From Lasiosphaeria ovina (Eukaryota > Ascomycota > Sordariomycetes > Sordariales > Lasiosphaeriaceae): a DNA stretch of 64,000 nt. The translations under genes and the position numbers were made by a program. This document shows, piece after piece, positions 55,090-64,000 of the stretch; the first letter of the stretch is position 1, and each line of letters begins with the position of its first letter. The notes below the pieces were generated by a model. It saw only the letters and a program-made list of their open reading frames with translations. It was not told where the DNA came from and searched no databases. The stretch spans positions 744,001 through 808,000 of the forward strand of contig JAULSN010000005.1 of assembly GCA_033439765.1 (NCBI GenBank), in the 5' to 3' direction.

Positions 55090-55353
55090 TATAAGGAAAG
55101 AGCACCCCAAGCACGTGCGCACACCTTTGTGTGCGCCCACCACCTGTCACCAACTGGCCAGACCACTACCAGTTGGCACAGCTACTGCCGTCATAAGGAA
55201 CGGAGCCCCTAAGCATGTATATAAGCAGCGGCCCTCGCCCACCTTCCTTTGCGAGGGCTAGGTTGAAGTCTTACACTAATGCCACTCATTGCTCGCCCTT
55301 CTTCTTGCCTATATTGTGACCACCTTGATCAGGCGTACCTGCCCTCTCTTACA
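55090..55353 (+). repeat. 3' LTR of family D copy 1 (264 bp)
   Basis: TATAAGGAAAGAGCACCCC (TG now TA)...CTCTCTTACA, preceded by the polypurine tract GGGGGGGGGGATAGT. Confidence 0.94.
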
Positions 55354-56866
55354 GTCGCCTCCGAACTATAGGGCTAGATAACTGGTACGAAGTAGGTAAC
55401 CGAGGACCCGGTCAGCCGCCTTATGGTACTCCGGGCCGGGGTTGGTCGTGAAGCGAGAGAGCCGGGAGACGGCGAAAGCTACGTCCGGGCGAGTGATAAC
55501 GGCGGTATATATAATAGAGCCGACCTTCCGTATATACCGTAGGATATCGGCCTTCTTCGCGAGAGCTTTATAGGGTAATAGCTCCTCCCTCGCTATAGGC
55601 GTGCTGGTGGGCGGTGTAGGTGATGTATCGGTAAGGGCACCTATTTTGGTAATATATGAAGACTATAATAACTATAGGCGCCGCTTGGCCCTATTACGGA
55701 GGATCTTAATACCTAGGAACTACTATAAATTATCCCTACCCGTAAGCTAGAAGCGGGCCTTGAGCTTCTCGATAACTTCGAGAGCTTCCTTCCTCTATTG
55801 CTCCCTGAAGGCGAGGACGATATTATCTATATAGAAGAAAATGATTACGCCGTTATTAGTAAAGGTATACGGTTCGTAAGGGACGGGGCTATAGCCTAGG
55901 GTCTTGAGTACCCCGGAGAGTGCCCTCTACCAAAGAAGTGGTGATCTCCTAAGTCTATATAGAGCCTTATTAAGCCTTAAAACGGTGCCCGGCTTCTTAT
56001 GCCCCGGTGGTATGCGTATATAAACCTCCTCGTCTAGGGAGGCATTTACGAAGGTATTAATGGCGTTATACTATAGGAGCTTAAGGTCGAAGCGTATAGC
56101 TATCGCCATAATCGTACGGAAGGACCGGCCGGCTAGGGTTGTAGTATAATTACTTTCCGAGAGGTTCTTCGGCTATTGATCTCCCCGGATAACTAGTCGG
56201 GTCTTATATTTGATAAACCTTCCGTATTTATCGAACTTATAGACGTATACCCACCTATAGTCTAGGACCTTAATACCTTTTAGGCCTTATTATAGGACCT
56301 CTACCTACGAACGCATCTCTATATAACTCTATAGATATACCCTCTCTACGTCCTCGAAGAGGTTCCCTATAGGGTGGTCCTTCAAGTCCCCGTAGTGACC
56401 CGGTAGGTCCGGGAGGTCCCGGCGGTATATAGATAACGGGGTCTTCAGCAACCGTTCGACCTGTGCCCTCGTGAGGGTCTTCCTTCCTAGGGTCCCTACC
56501 CTAGAAGACAATGTGCCTATATAGAAAGACCTATTCCAATACTCCTGAATACTAAGCTTGGCTGCCCGGGTTTTCCCCGGATCAGCCCCCGGCCCGCATT
56601 CTACCGTTATACTAAGCTTGGCTACCCGGGTTTCCCCAAGGTCGGCCCCCGGCCCGTATAATATAATCGCCCCGGCTAGTATAGCTATAGGCGGCGACTA
56701 TAGTGGTATAGGGAGCGACCCGCTGCCCTTCCCTCCTGCTGTGTGGCTTCCGTATAGCTTAAGGACCTCCCTATACGCTACGATCTCATCCTCTATAACG
56801 CCGTCGTCATCCTCTAGTATATTAGTAATATCCCTAATATCTTCCTAGTCCCCGGGGGTGGCTACT
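55354..56866 (-). pseudogene. pol: Copia reverse transcriptase region
   Basis: N to C on the minus strand: AMDLE-type entry lost to divergence, YKFDKYGRFIKYKTRLVIRG (about 56180-56240), FDLKLL...NAINTFVNASLDEEVYIRIP (about 56000-56090), LNKALYRLRRSPLLW-like sequence (about 55930-55980), active site FYIDNIVLAF near 55810-55840 (DD now DN), FLGIKILR near 55695-55720, then ITRPDVAFAVSRLSRFTTNPGP near 55430-55500 and YLALQFGGD at the left edge. Stops TAG/TAA. Confidence 0.85.
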
Positions 56867-57614
56867 TGTTGAACTACGTTCCTGTATAGGCCTGAACTCA
56901 GCACCTATACAGGGTGCGCAGGGCAGCAGGCGCAGCGGAAGCAAGGCGTGTAGCGTATATCGGAACCAAGTGCAAGGTAGGTCGATCAAGTGCAGGGTAG
57001 ACTGTAGGGAGCTGTGCCCTACGGTCCGATACAACAGTGTTTCTGCAAGGCACTGAGGGAAGCAGGCTGACTGACTACAGGTCTGTAGAACTCTGCTACA
57101 GGCCTGCCACTCAGACTGTGAGGACTCTGCTCAGCAGTCTACCTCGTAGGCTGTAGGGGACTCTGCCCTGCAGTCAGGGTCTTCGGGACCAACTGTGGGT
57201 GCTGAAGAAGATAGAGAGGAGTTGTATTATAGAAGAAGTATAGTACAAAGAGTGGTGAGTGCAGTGCTTACTTGTTGCTTTCTTTTGTACTCACAACAAG
57301 AGGCTTGCTTGCTTAAGGAAATCTATCTAAGAGAAAGGACAGGTCTATATAGACCTAAGGTGGGCTCTCTAGAAGGTTCTAGAGGCCCACAGGCTTCGTA
57401 GACAGCTCTATATTCTATAGTCTTCTAGTAGGCTTGTCTTACGTGTGCCAAGACGTATAGGGGTTTCGAGAGGGTGCTGTGGGGCAAAGTAAACAATCTA
57501 GGTATAGCGCCCTCAGCACCACACAACAGCCACAACACTCACAACTCCAACACAGCTACTGCAGTGCCCTGCACTTCAGGACCTACAACCCTAGTAACTA
57601 GCCATACTTTAACA
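56867..57614 (-). mobile_element. Solo LTR, 748 bp, TSD CTACT
   Basis: Same family and length as 42215-42962, opposite orientation, flanked by CTACT (56862-56866 and 57615-57619). Not RIPed. Confidence 0.92.
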
Positions 57615-57774
57615 CTACTACTTCCTTAATATTAGGTTCCCTAACCGTGAGGGCCTTAAGGTAGTTCGCGAGGGCTATAGGGTCTATTTCCCGGACGTCT
57701 TACGCTAGGGTTTCTAGCTTACCGTTAAATATAGTATTCTCGTCGAAGATGACGTCCTAGGTAACGATGATTAT
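57615..57774 (-). pseudogene. Copia pol upstream part, right of the solo LTR
   Basis: The minus strand reads DVIFDENTIFNGKLETLA and PIALANYLKALTVREPNIKE, the segment between integrase and RT of copia elements. It is cut at 57775 by the family A LTR. Confidence 0.7.
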
Positions 57775-58016
57775 TATCACGGCACGGCCGAACTGAGGTC
57801 CGTGGTGCCGCAACCATGCCCTAGCTGCAAGCCCTAATGTGAAGGCCCCACTCCTCCCAATCGGGACTAGGGCCACGACCCCGCACACCACCACAAAACT
57901 GCCAGCCTGCAGGGTACGCAGGCTTCTTCTTTTCCTTTTCCTTTCTTTAGCTTAGTTATCTACGAATCTAGTTACTATTTACTTGCAGCCTCGCCTCTTG
58001 TATGTGCCTGCCTTCA
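57775..58016 (+). repeat. 5' LTR of family A copy 2 (242 bp)
   Basis: TATCACGGCACGG...GCCTGCCTTCA, the same length as 4872-5113 with few differences. Confidence 0.95.
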
Positions 58017-58040
58017 TATTTAACTAAGCTCTTTTCCTTT

Positions 58041-58052
58041 GCCTGGGAAGGC
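58041..58052 (+). promoter_or_regulatory. Leader hairpin GCCT-GGGA-AGGC, 24 nt after the 5' LTR
   Basis: Identical to 15216-15227 and at the same distance from the LTR, followed by AATATCCCACC as in family B. Confidence 0.45.
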
Positions 58053-58169
58053 CCAAATAATATCCCACCCTTGATTGACGATCGCGTGCGACCACGCGAG
58101 AAGAATCGTCAGGAACCTAGAACCCCCCAGAACTAATACGCGGCGCGATCGCTACGTATTACCGACATC

Positions 58170-59936
58170 ATGCCCCAGAGCACTTCGATATCGAAGCCTG
58201 AGCGCGAGCGTGCTCAGTAGGAGGTTAGGTTTGACCTAGAAGCCGTAGAGAGCTTCATTGATAGCGATAAGCGTCGACCTGACACCTCGCTACGTCGAAG
58301 ATCGACGGTAGTCGGTATTAGTATCGATTGCGCTATAGTAACTGCCTAAGGAAGTCCCTAGGGCAGTCGTTTAGGAACACCTGAACTAGAGAACCTATCG
58401 GAATGGATCTAAGGAATGAAGGGTCTTCTTCCCGATATTCGTTTTACTAATATAATAGAAGACCTAGTTAAAGACCTAGTGGCCCGACTATAGACCTTGG
58501 TAGATATTAACCCCTAGAGCGGAAAAACGGCCCTAGTTATTCCCTTCTAGGTTCTTGTAGAAGCTAACGAGGGTTAGATCCCTTTCGAAGGCTAGATAGA
58601 CTATAATAACTTTACTAAGCTAGTCTATAAGTACCTAGAGAGTATATTTATCGAGTTCAAGTTACGCTATAATATAATAATCGCCTATAAGTAGTAGGTA
58701 ATAGACCTCTATTCGGTCGCCATCGACCTCGACCGTACTATCGTATAAATGTACGATAAGATAACTCTTTTTTTAGTCTTAATTAACGATTAGGCTAAGC
58801 GTCTTGAGGATGAACTCTTTAGTACTATGAATAAGAAAGAAGATATCTAGGAGTAAGTGGTAAGTCTCTAAGGAGATAAGAAGAAACTGAGTAAGTAAAT
58901 TACGAGCCTTAACGCCGTAATCGCGACCTATCTTATTAATATATTCCCGAACCTATATACTACGGAAGGTCCTCCTACTCCCCTAAGATAGAGATCTACT
59001 AGCCGTAGAGTCACCCCCCTTACTAACGTAACGGAGGTCTTAGCCAGATCCAAGATAGATCGTAGTACCAAAATGACCGACCCCCCGGTCTTCTCGGTAG
59101 ATAAGTCTAAGGATTAGGTAACCTTTAATATATAGTACTAACTAATGGAGAATAAGTTAGAGGGAAATAAAGACTACTTCGTTACTAATAGGACTAAAGT
59201 CTTTTATATCTAGGGACGACTAGGTAGAGACGTAGCCCTGAACCTCCTTCCTTATATAAGAACGGGCACCCCTAATTAGATTACTACTTTAGAGGAATTA
59301 CTAAGTCACCTATAGAATAAGTACTACGACCAATTTGAGGAAGACGAAGCCCTATCCAAGTACGAGAAACTGGTCTTTCAACCTAGAGATAACTTTCCCA
59401 AGTTCAAGAACGAGTTCGTTCGCCTAGCTAGGTAGTACCGGAAGCCCAAGTCTAAGTGGAAGCGCGAGTTCAAGCGTAAGTTAACTACTATACTCTAGAC
59501 CAACCTCGTAGTCTCTTACGAAGACCCTAGTATTAATTTCGAGAAGTATACTCGCTTAGCCTTAGCTATATCCCTAAGTCTTAAGTAAGGATAGGAGCGT
59601 TGGAAGGATGCCCCTTCCGGAGCTAAGAATAGTAATGGTAACGTAAGGCGTACCCCTACTACGTAGCTTACGGCCAAAGGATCCGGACCGTTAAGAAGCT
59701 AACTTAATAAGGAAGAAATCGCCTAATTTATTAAGGAGGGTCGTTACTTCTATTACCGTAACCTCGGATATACTAAGTTAGAGTACCCCGAGAAAACCGC
59801 TATAGATAAGGTAGCTTAGGAAAAAAAGAAGCCCTCGGTAGCCTCCATTAGTAAGAGTAAGAATAAGAAGGAGAAGCCGGCCGATACGGATTCCGGTTCT
59901 ACCAGCTCCGATACTTCTAGCGATTCGGAAAACTAG
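58170..59936 (+). pseudogene. gag: Family A gag, full-length frame, RIP-inactivated
   Basis: ATG 58170 (MPQSTSISKPERERAQ) to TAG 59934-59936, 588 codons in one frame. Regions: N-terminal charged part, capsid-like region (LEELLSHL, NKYYDQFEEDEALSKYEKLV, NFPKFKNEFVRLAR), then basic linker and degenerate zinc knuckle near 59740-59780 (YFYYRNLGYT; His now Tyr as well). The acidic tail ends SDTSSDSEN. More than 20 TAG/TAA codons. Confidence 0.9.
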
Positions 59937-62900
59937 AGACCCTAGGGAATATGAACTCCCTCCTAGGGAAGGTATCCTTAATATATTACGATTTAGGTAA
60001 ATTTATTAATTAGAAACCCTTATTAGGGGGACCTAAGTTCCTCGTAGATTATACTATAGTAAATAATAGAATATCTTTATCTACTACTAATATACTTATA
60101 GATACGGGAGTAACCGGGTATATCTTTATCGGTATCCCCTTTACTAAACGATTAAGGAAATTTCTCCACCTCGACCGAGTTAAGTACGCCGCCAACCCCG
60201 CCTAGATAGGAGGGTACGACGGGAGTAGAAAGTAGAAGATTAATAGTATCCTCTACGGAGATATTAAGATCTAAGGCCGGACTTTCCGATACGAGGCGAT
60301 AATCGTTACCGGTAATAACTATAACCTTATTATCGGAGATAAGTTTCTGGAAAAATATAATATTAAGACCAGATCTAAGACCAAAGTCCTCGAGTTCCCC
60401 GAAGACCTCCCCTTAGACCCCCCTATATGGACTACCATATCGATGGACTATATAACCGACTCTCTACCCGACCCATCTTATTAAGCCGATATAAACCGCC
60501 GGAATATACTACTGGAAAAGGAGATTAAGAGATAAAGGGATGGAGAAGTAATTAAGAAGAGGCTCCAAGAACTCGAGAACTAGAAAGCGGAACGAGAAAT
60601 GCTCCCTTTAATAACCCCGAGACCTAGATCGCCCTAAGGACCGGTAACTATCCTTCAGAAGTTAAGTAAGAAGAGAAAGAAGGTCTTATAGGACGAAGGT
60701 CTAAAGGTAATGGAACGGGACCTCTAGTAGGAATCACTACTAAAGAACCTAGAGGCCCCCGACCTAGCTACCTTAAGAAGGAACCTAACTAGGGACCGAA
60801 AACTAGACTATCCTCTAGAAGATAAGTTCGGGAGGTATAGGATATAGCGAGACTATATTAGCTAGTATAAGGAGCGCCCTCCCGATATCGCCGTAGTGAA
60901 CGAGGCAACCTTTACGATCTATATAAAAAAGACCCCTACTATATATACTAGCCTCTAGGAGATTTAGCAAATTATCGAGGTTAAGCGAATACCCCTTGGC
61001 GATCCGGGACCACTAGATCCCTTAGCTTAAGATAAATAGAACCTTAGGGAGTAAGCCCTAAAACTCGTCCTACTAGTCTACTATAACTACCTCGACGTAT
61101 TTAGTAAAGCCACCTCCGACAAGTTGGCCGAGTACCGGGGGACGTACGACCATTAGATTACCCTCTCTAAAGGTAAAGCCCCTAAAGACTTAAGGTATAG
61201 TCTACTCTATAAGATATCCCTAGAGGAATTGGAGATCGCCAAATAATATATTATAGAGAACCTAGTAAAGGGATTCATTACTAGTAGTTTAGTAGCCTGG
61301 GTAACGCCAATACTACTCGCTCTAAAGCCAGGAGGCGGAATACGCTTCTACGTAGACTACTAGAGACTTAACGCGATAACGAGAAAGGATCGATATCCCC
61401 TACTACTCATTAACGAGACTATAGCTCGTATTAGGAAAGCCAAAATCTTTACTAAGATCGATATTAGGTAAGCCTTCTATAAGATCCGGATACGCCTAGA
61501 GGACGAGGACCTTATAACCTTCCGGACGAGATATAGGGCCTATAAATACCGGGTCTTACTATTCGGCCTAACTAACGGCCTAGTAACTTTCTAGCGATAT
61601 ATTAACGAGATCTTATTAGGATACCTAGACGACTTCTATAGCGCCTATATCGATAATATCCTTATCTTCTCTAAGAACCCCGAAGAGTATAAGGCCTATA
61701 TAGCTAAAGTCCTATATCGCCTGAGACAAGCAGGACTCCAAGCCGACTTGAAGAAGTGCGAATTCCACGTTACTAAAACCAAGTACCTGGGATTTATCAT
61801 CTCTACGACTAGGATAGCGGTAGACCCCGAGAAAGTGGTTACCATTAGGGACTGGAGCGTTCCCCGTAACCTCAAAGGAGTATAGTCATTCCTGGGATAT
61901 TGCAACTTCTACCGGCGCTTCGTATAGAATTATAGCCGTATCGCCAAACCTCTAACTAGCTTAACGAGGAAAGGCCAGGTATTTAAATAGTCCGAAGACT
62001 ATTAAGTAGCTTTCGAAGAGCTAAAGGATAAACTCATATCCGCCCCGATACTTCGGCACTTCTCTTACGAGCTACCGACCCGGATGGAAACCGACGTATT
62101 AGGAGGTGTCTACGTAGGAGTACTATCCCAACTATAGACGGACGATGAGGAATAGTACCCTACTATATTCTATTTAGAAACTATATACGGAGCCGAGTTA
62201 AACTACCTAATTCACGATAAAGAGTTAATAGTAGTCGTTAGAGGGTTAATAGTTTGGAGAGCCGAGCTAATAGGACTCCGAGATTAGCCCTTTACTATTA
62301 TTACGGACTATAGGGCTCTAGAATACTTCGGTACGAAGAGACTCCTAAACTTAAGGTAAGCCGGATAGGCCGATCTTATATCCTAATACTATTTCTAGAT
62401 TACCTATCGACCAGGAACCGAGAATATAGCCGTAGACGCACTATCTCGAAAGTCGGAAGATATCAAGACCTAGAAGGAGAAGTAAGAACTATAAAGGACT
62501 ATATAGATATTCAAGCTTATAGGGGTAGTAACTACGATATTAACTTTATAAGCCCCTATAGCCATATCCATTATCGACGAAGACGTCGAGCCCCCTTCTT
62601 TATTAGGTTACGAGATGATCGATACTCTACTACGGTATAACAAGAACGACCCCGAACTCGATATCTACCGTACAAAGGCGAGATAGGGTATTGACGGTTT
62701 CTCTATATTAGAAGACCGTATCTTGTTATATAAAGGAAGACTGGTCGTACCCTCCGGAGGGGAACTGAATCTGAGAACTAAGGTTATCTACGAAGTATAT
62801 TTAAGGATACCCTCCGTACACCCTGGGAGAAACAAGACCCGCCGAATAGTCTCGAAACTTTATTAGTGGCCCCGGCTAATAGGATTAGTCGACCGATTCG

Positions 62901-62940
62901 TCGAGAACTGCCTATACCAATCTAGTAAGAAGCCCCGTAG
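59937..62940 (+). pseudogene. pol: Family A copy 2 pol, truncated in the integrase
   Basis: Protease LIDTG near 60095-60110, RT about 61340-61740 with YIDN near 61646-61660, RNase H about 62050-62470, integrase start near 62818 (HPGRNKTRR, here intact His) and the zinc-binding segment FVENCLYQSSKKP near 62900. It ends at CGTAG where TGTAAGG begins. Stops coincide with those of copy 1 at most positions; some CpA sites differ. Confidence 0.9.
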
Positions 62941-63204
62941 TGTAAGGAAAGAGCACCCCAAGCACGTGCGCACACCTTTGTGTGCGCCCACCACCTGTTA
63001 CCAACTGGCCAGACCACTGCTAGTTGGCACAGCTACTGCCGTCATAAAGAACGGAGCCCCTGAGCATATATATAAGCAGCGGCCCTCGCCCACCTTCCTT
63101 TGCGAGGGCTAGGTTGAAGTCTTATACCAATGCCACTTATTGCTCGCCCTTCTTCTTGCCTATATTGTGACTACCTTGATTAGGCGTACTTGCCCTCTCT
63201 TATA
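62941..63204 (+). repeat. 5' LTR of family D copy 3 (264 bp)
   Basis: The same 264 bp as the other family D LTRs with RIP-type changes toward the 3' end (CTTGATTAGG, TTATA). Confidence 0.94.
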
Positions 63205-63246
63205 ATTCTTCAACCTCCCTACTACCGGTAACGATCGAGCCGGTTA

Positions 63247-64000
63247 CTATAGTAGGCAATACTCGTGGAAAGGGGAGAGCCACTCCTTAGGCCAGTTTAA
63301 CCTAATAAGCGACCCTCGAGGATTTGAACGACCCCGTATAGGACTCTCCTACGCCCTCTACTAGTATGGATCCCCAGTAGTTCCAAGCCTTGATATTATA
63401 GGCGATGACCAACTTTTCTGCCGGCCTAGGTAACCTTGGAACTACTCTAGGCAACCTAGGACCGTAGGGAGGGCCCCCTAGATTAAAGGATGATCGCCCT
63501 CCCTCCTACGTAGTCGGCAAGCTCAAGCTCGACGCCTCCCTCCAGGATAAGGAAGACTAGCTCCTAGCTACCGAATAAGGAAACATAACCCGCCTAGACC
63601 GACCTTAATGGCTCTAAGTCTAGTGGGCTAGTACTTGGATGGAGCTAGAAGCGTAGTAGTAGTGGCGGGCCTACTAGAAGTAGCTCCACGAAGGGGACTT
63701 CGAGCGGATTACCTAGTAGGAGTTTAAAGAATACGTTAATACGGACTACCTCGGTAGCAAATCCGGCGAAGTATAAGTATATAAAGAATGGCTAGTATGT
63801 ACTTAACGCGGCCGGTCCCCTTAGGAATTCTACCGCGAATAGTCTACGCTAATAAGGCACTTGCCGGATATGGATATTAATACTACCTTTATGGCCCGGG
63901 ACTATTAGATTAAACTTGACCGCTTCTACTATAATCGATATACCGAGGCCGTCCCTAATATCACCTCGGTAAAGGAGTACGCTAAGTGGTATGAGCGGAT
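63247..64000 (+). pseudogene. gag: Family D copy 3 gag, partial, RIP-inactivated
   Basis: Collinear with 43514 onward: the start ATG is ATA or TAG-like here, with GNTRGKGRATP-like N-terminus, FSAGLGNLGTTLGNLG and RLDRP-type segments, TAG replacing Gln/Trp. The window ends within the capsid-like region. Confidence 0.85.

Larger units (their letters stand above)
43206..55353 (+). mobile_element. Ty3/gypsy chromovirus, family D copy 1, containing family D copy 2 (48284-54358)
   Basis: 5' LTR 43206-43469, body 43470-48283, insertion of a second copy in inverse orientation, body resuming at 54359 and 3' LTR 55090-55353 (both LTRs 264 bp). The integrase frame breaks at HERLSKL and resumes with AHLRERLYHYW after the insertion, with CTAG duplicated (48280-48283, 54359-54362). 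The element itself has no matching target duplication: gag of element C lies on the left, a copia RT on the right. Confidence 0.93.
55354..57774 (-). mobile_element. Ty1/copia element fragment, RIPed, containing a solo LTR
   Basis: The minus strand carries copia pol sequence between the family D 3' LTR on the left and the family A 5' LTR on the right, both of which truncate it. The solo LTR 56867-57614 is inserted with TSD CTACT. Confidence 0.85.
57775..62940 (+). mobile_element. Ty3/gypsy chromovirus, family A copy 2, cut by a family D insertion
   Basis: 5' LTR 57775-58016, leader, gag 58170-59936, pol to the integrase N-terminus at 62940, where a family D 5' LTR begins. Collinear with copy 1 (1-3530). 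RIPed. Confidence 0.95.
62941..64000 (+). mobile_element. Ty3/gypsy family D copy 3, 5' end only
   Basis: 5' LTR 62941-63204 (TGTAAGGAAAGAGC...CTCTTATA) and leader, followed by gag that runs off the window. It inserted into family A copy 2; only one junction is present, so no TSD can be tested. Confidence 0.94.

Overview
The window reads as a repeat-rich, accessory-type region of a filamentous ascomycete (Pezizomycotina) nuclear genome. The basis is the families present: chromodomain Ty3/gypsy elements, Ty1/copia, a Rep-helicase Helitron, and fungal-type JmjC, DUF7025-AAA, F-box and 2EXR proteins. Introns are short with GT...CTAAC...AG signals. The transposon coding sequences carry a RIP-like pattern: CpA and TpG are nearly absent, CAG/CAA/TGG codons have become TAG/TAA, Cys codons have become Tyr, and reading frames are otherwise collinear with long shared in-frame stops. 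I cannot name the species.

Layout. (1) 1-5113: 3' two thirds of a Ty3/gypsy chromovirus (family A) with its 3' LTR. (2) 5114-9480: a RIPed coding-like remnant, then a less mutated stretch with minisatellites and a solo LTR. (3) about 9480-22370: a RIPed Helitron on the minus strand, split by a complete family B chromovirus (14911-21804, 281-bp LTRs, 5-bp TSD TTAAC). Removing the insertion rejoins the Helitron frame. (4) about 22.4-39.4 kb: a non-RIPed island. It holds a MADS-like remnant, two minisatellites, an intact 850-aa JmjC-domain gene, a broken AAA ATPase, an NLR-type hydrolase-domain fragment, a 461-bp MITE-like element, an intact F-box gene, a truncated 2EXR gene and other debris. 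(5) 39.4-57.8 kb: a transposon nest. It contains copia fragments, part of a third gypsy element (C), a family D chromovirus with a second family D copy inserted in opposite orientation in its integrase (making a roughly 5-kb-arm inverted repeat), a copia element, and two 748-bp solo LTRs with perfect TSDs. (6) 57775-62940: a second family A element, cut by (7) 62941-64000, the 5' end of another family D element.

How the parts relate. There is no operon-like or pathway logic here. The relations are those of nested insertion, silencing by mutation and decay. Only the JmjC gene and the F-box gene look intact. The most unusual signals are non-coding: (a) tRNA-like or B-box sequences followed by oligo-T near the 3' ends of three different chromovirus families; (b) a conserved GNRA-type hairpin exactly 24 nt downstream of the 5' LTR in families A and B; (c) LTRs that keep CpA/TpG while the bodies of the same elements are stripped of them; and (d) a block of about 90 bp shared between the 5' flank of the JmjC gene and the interior of the MITE-like element.
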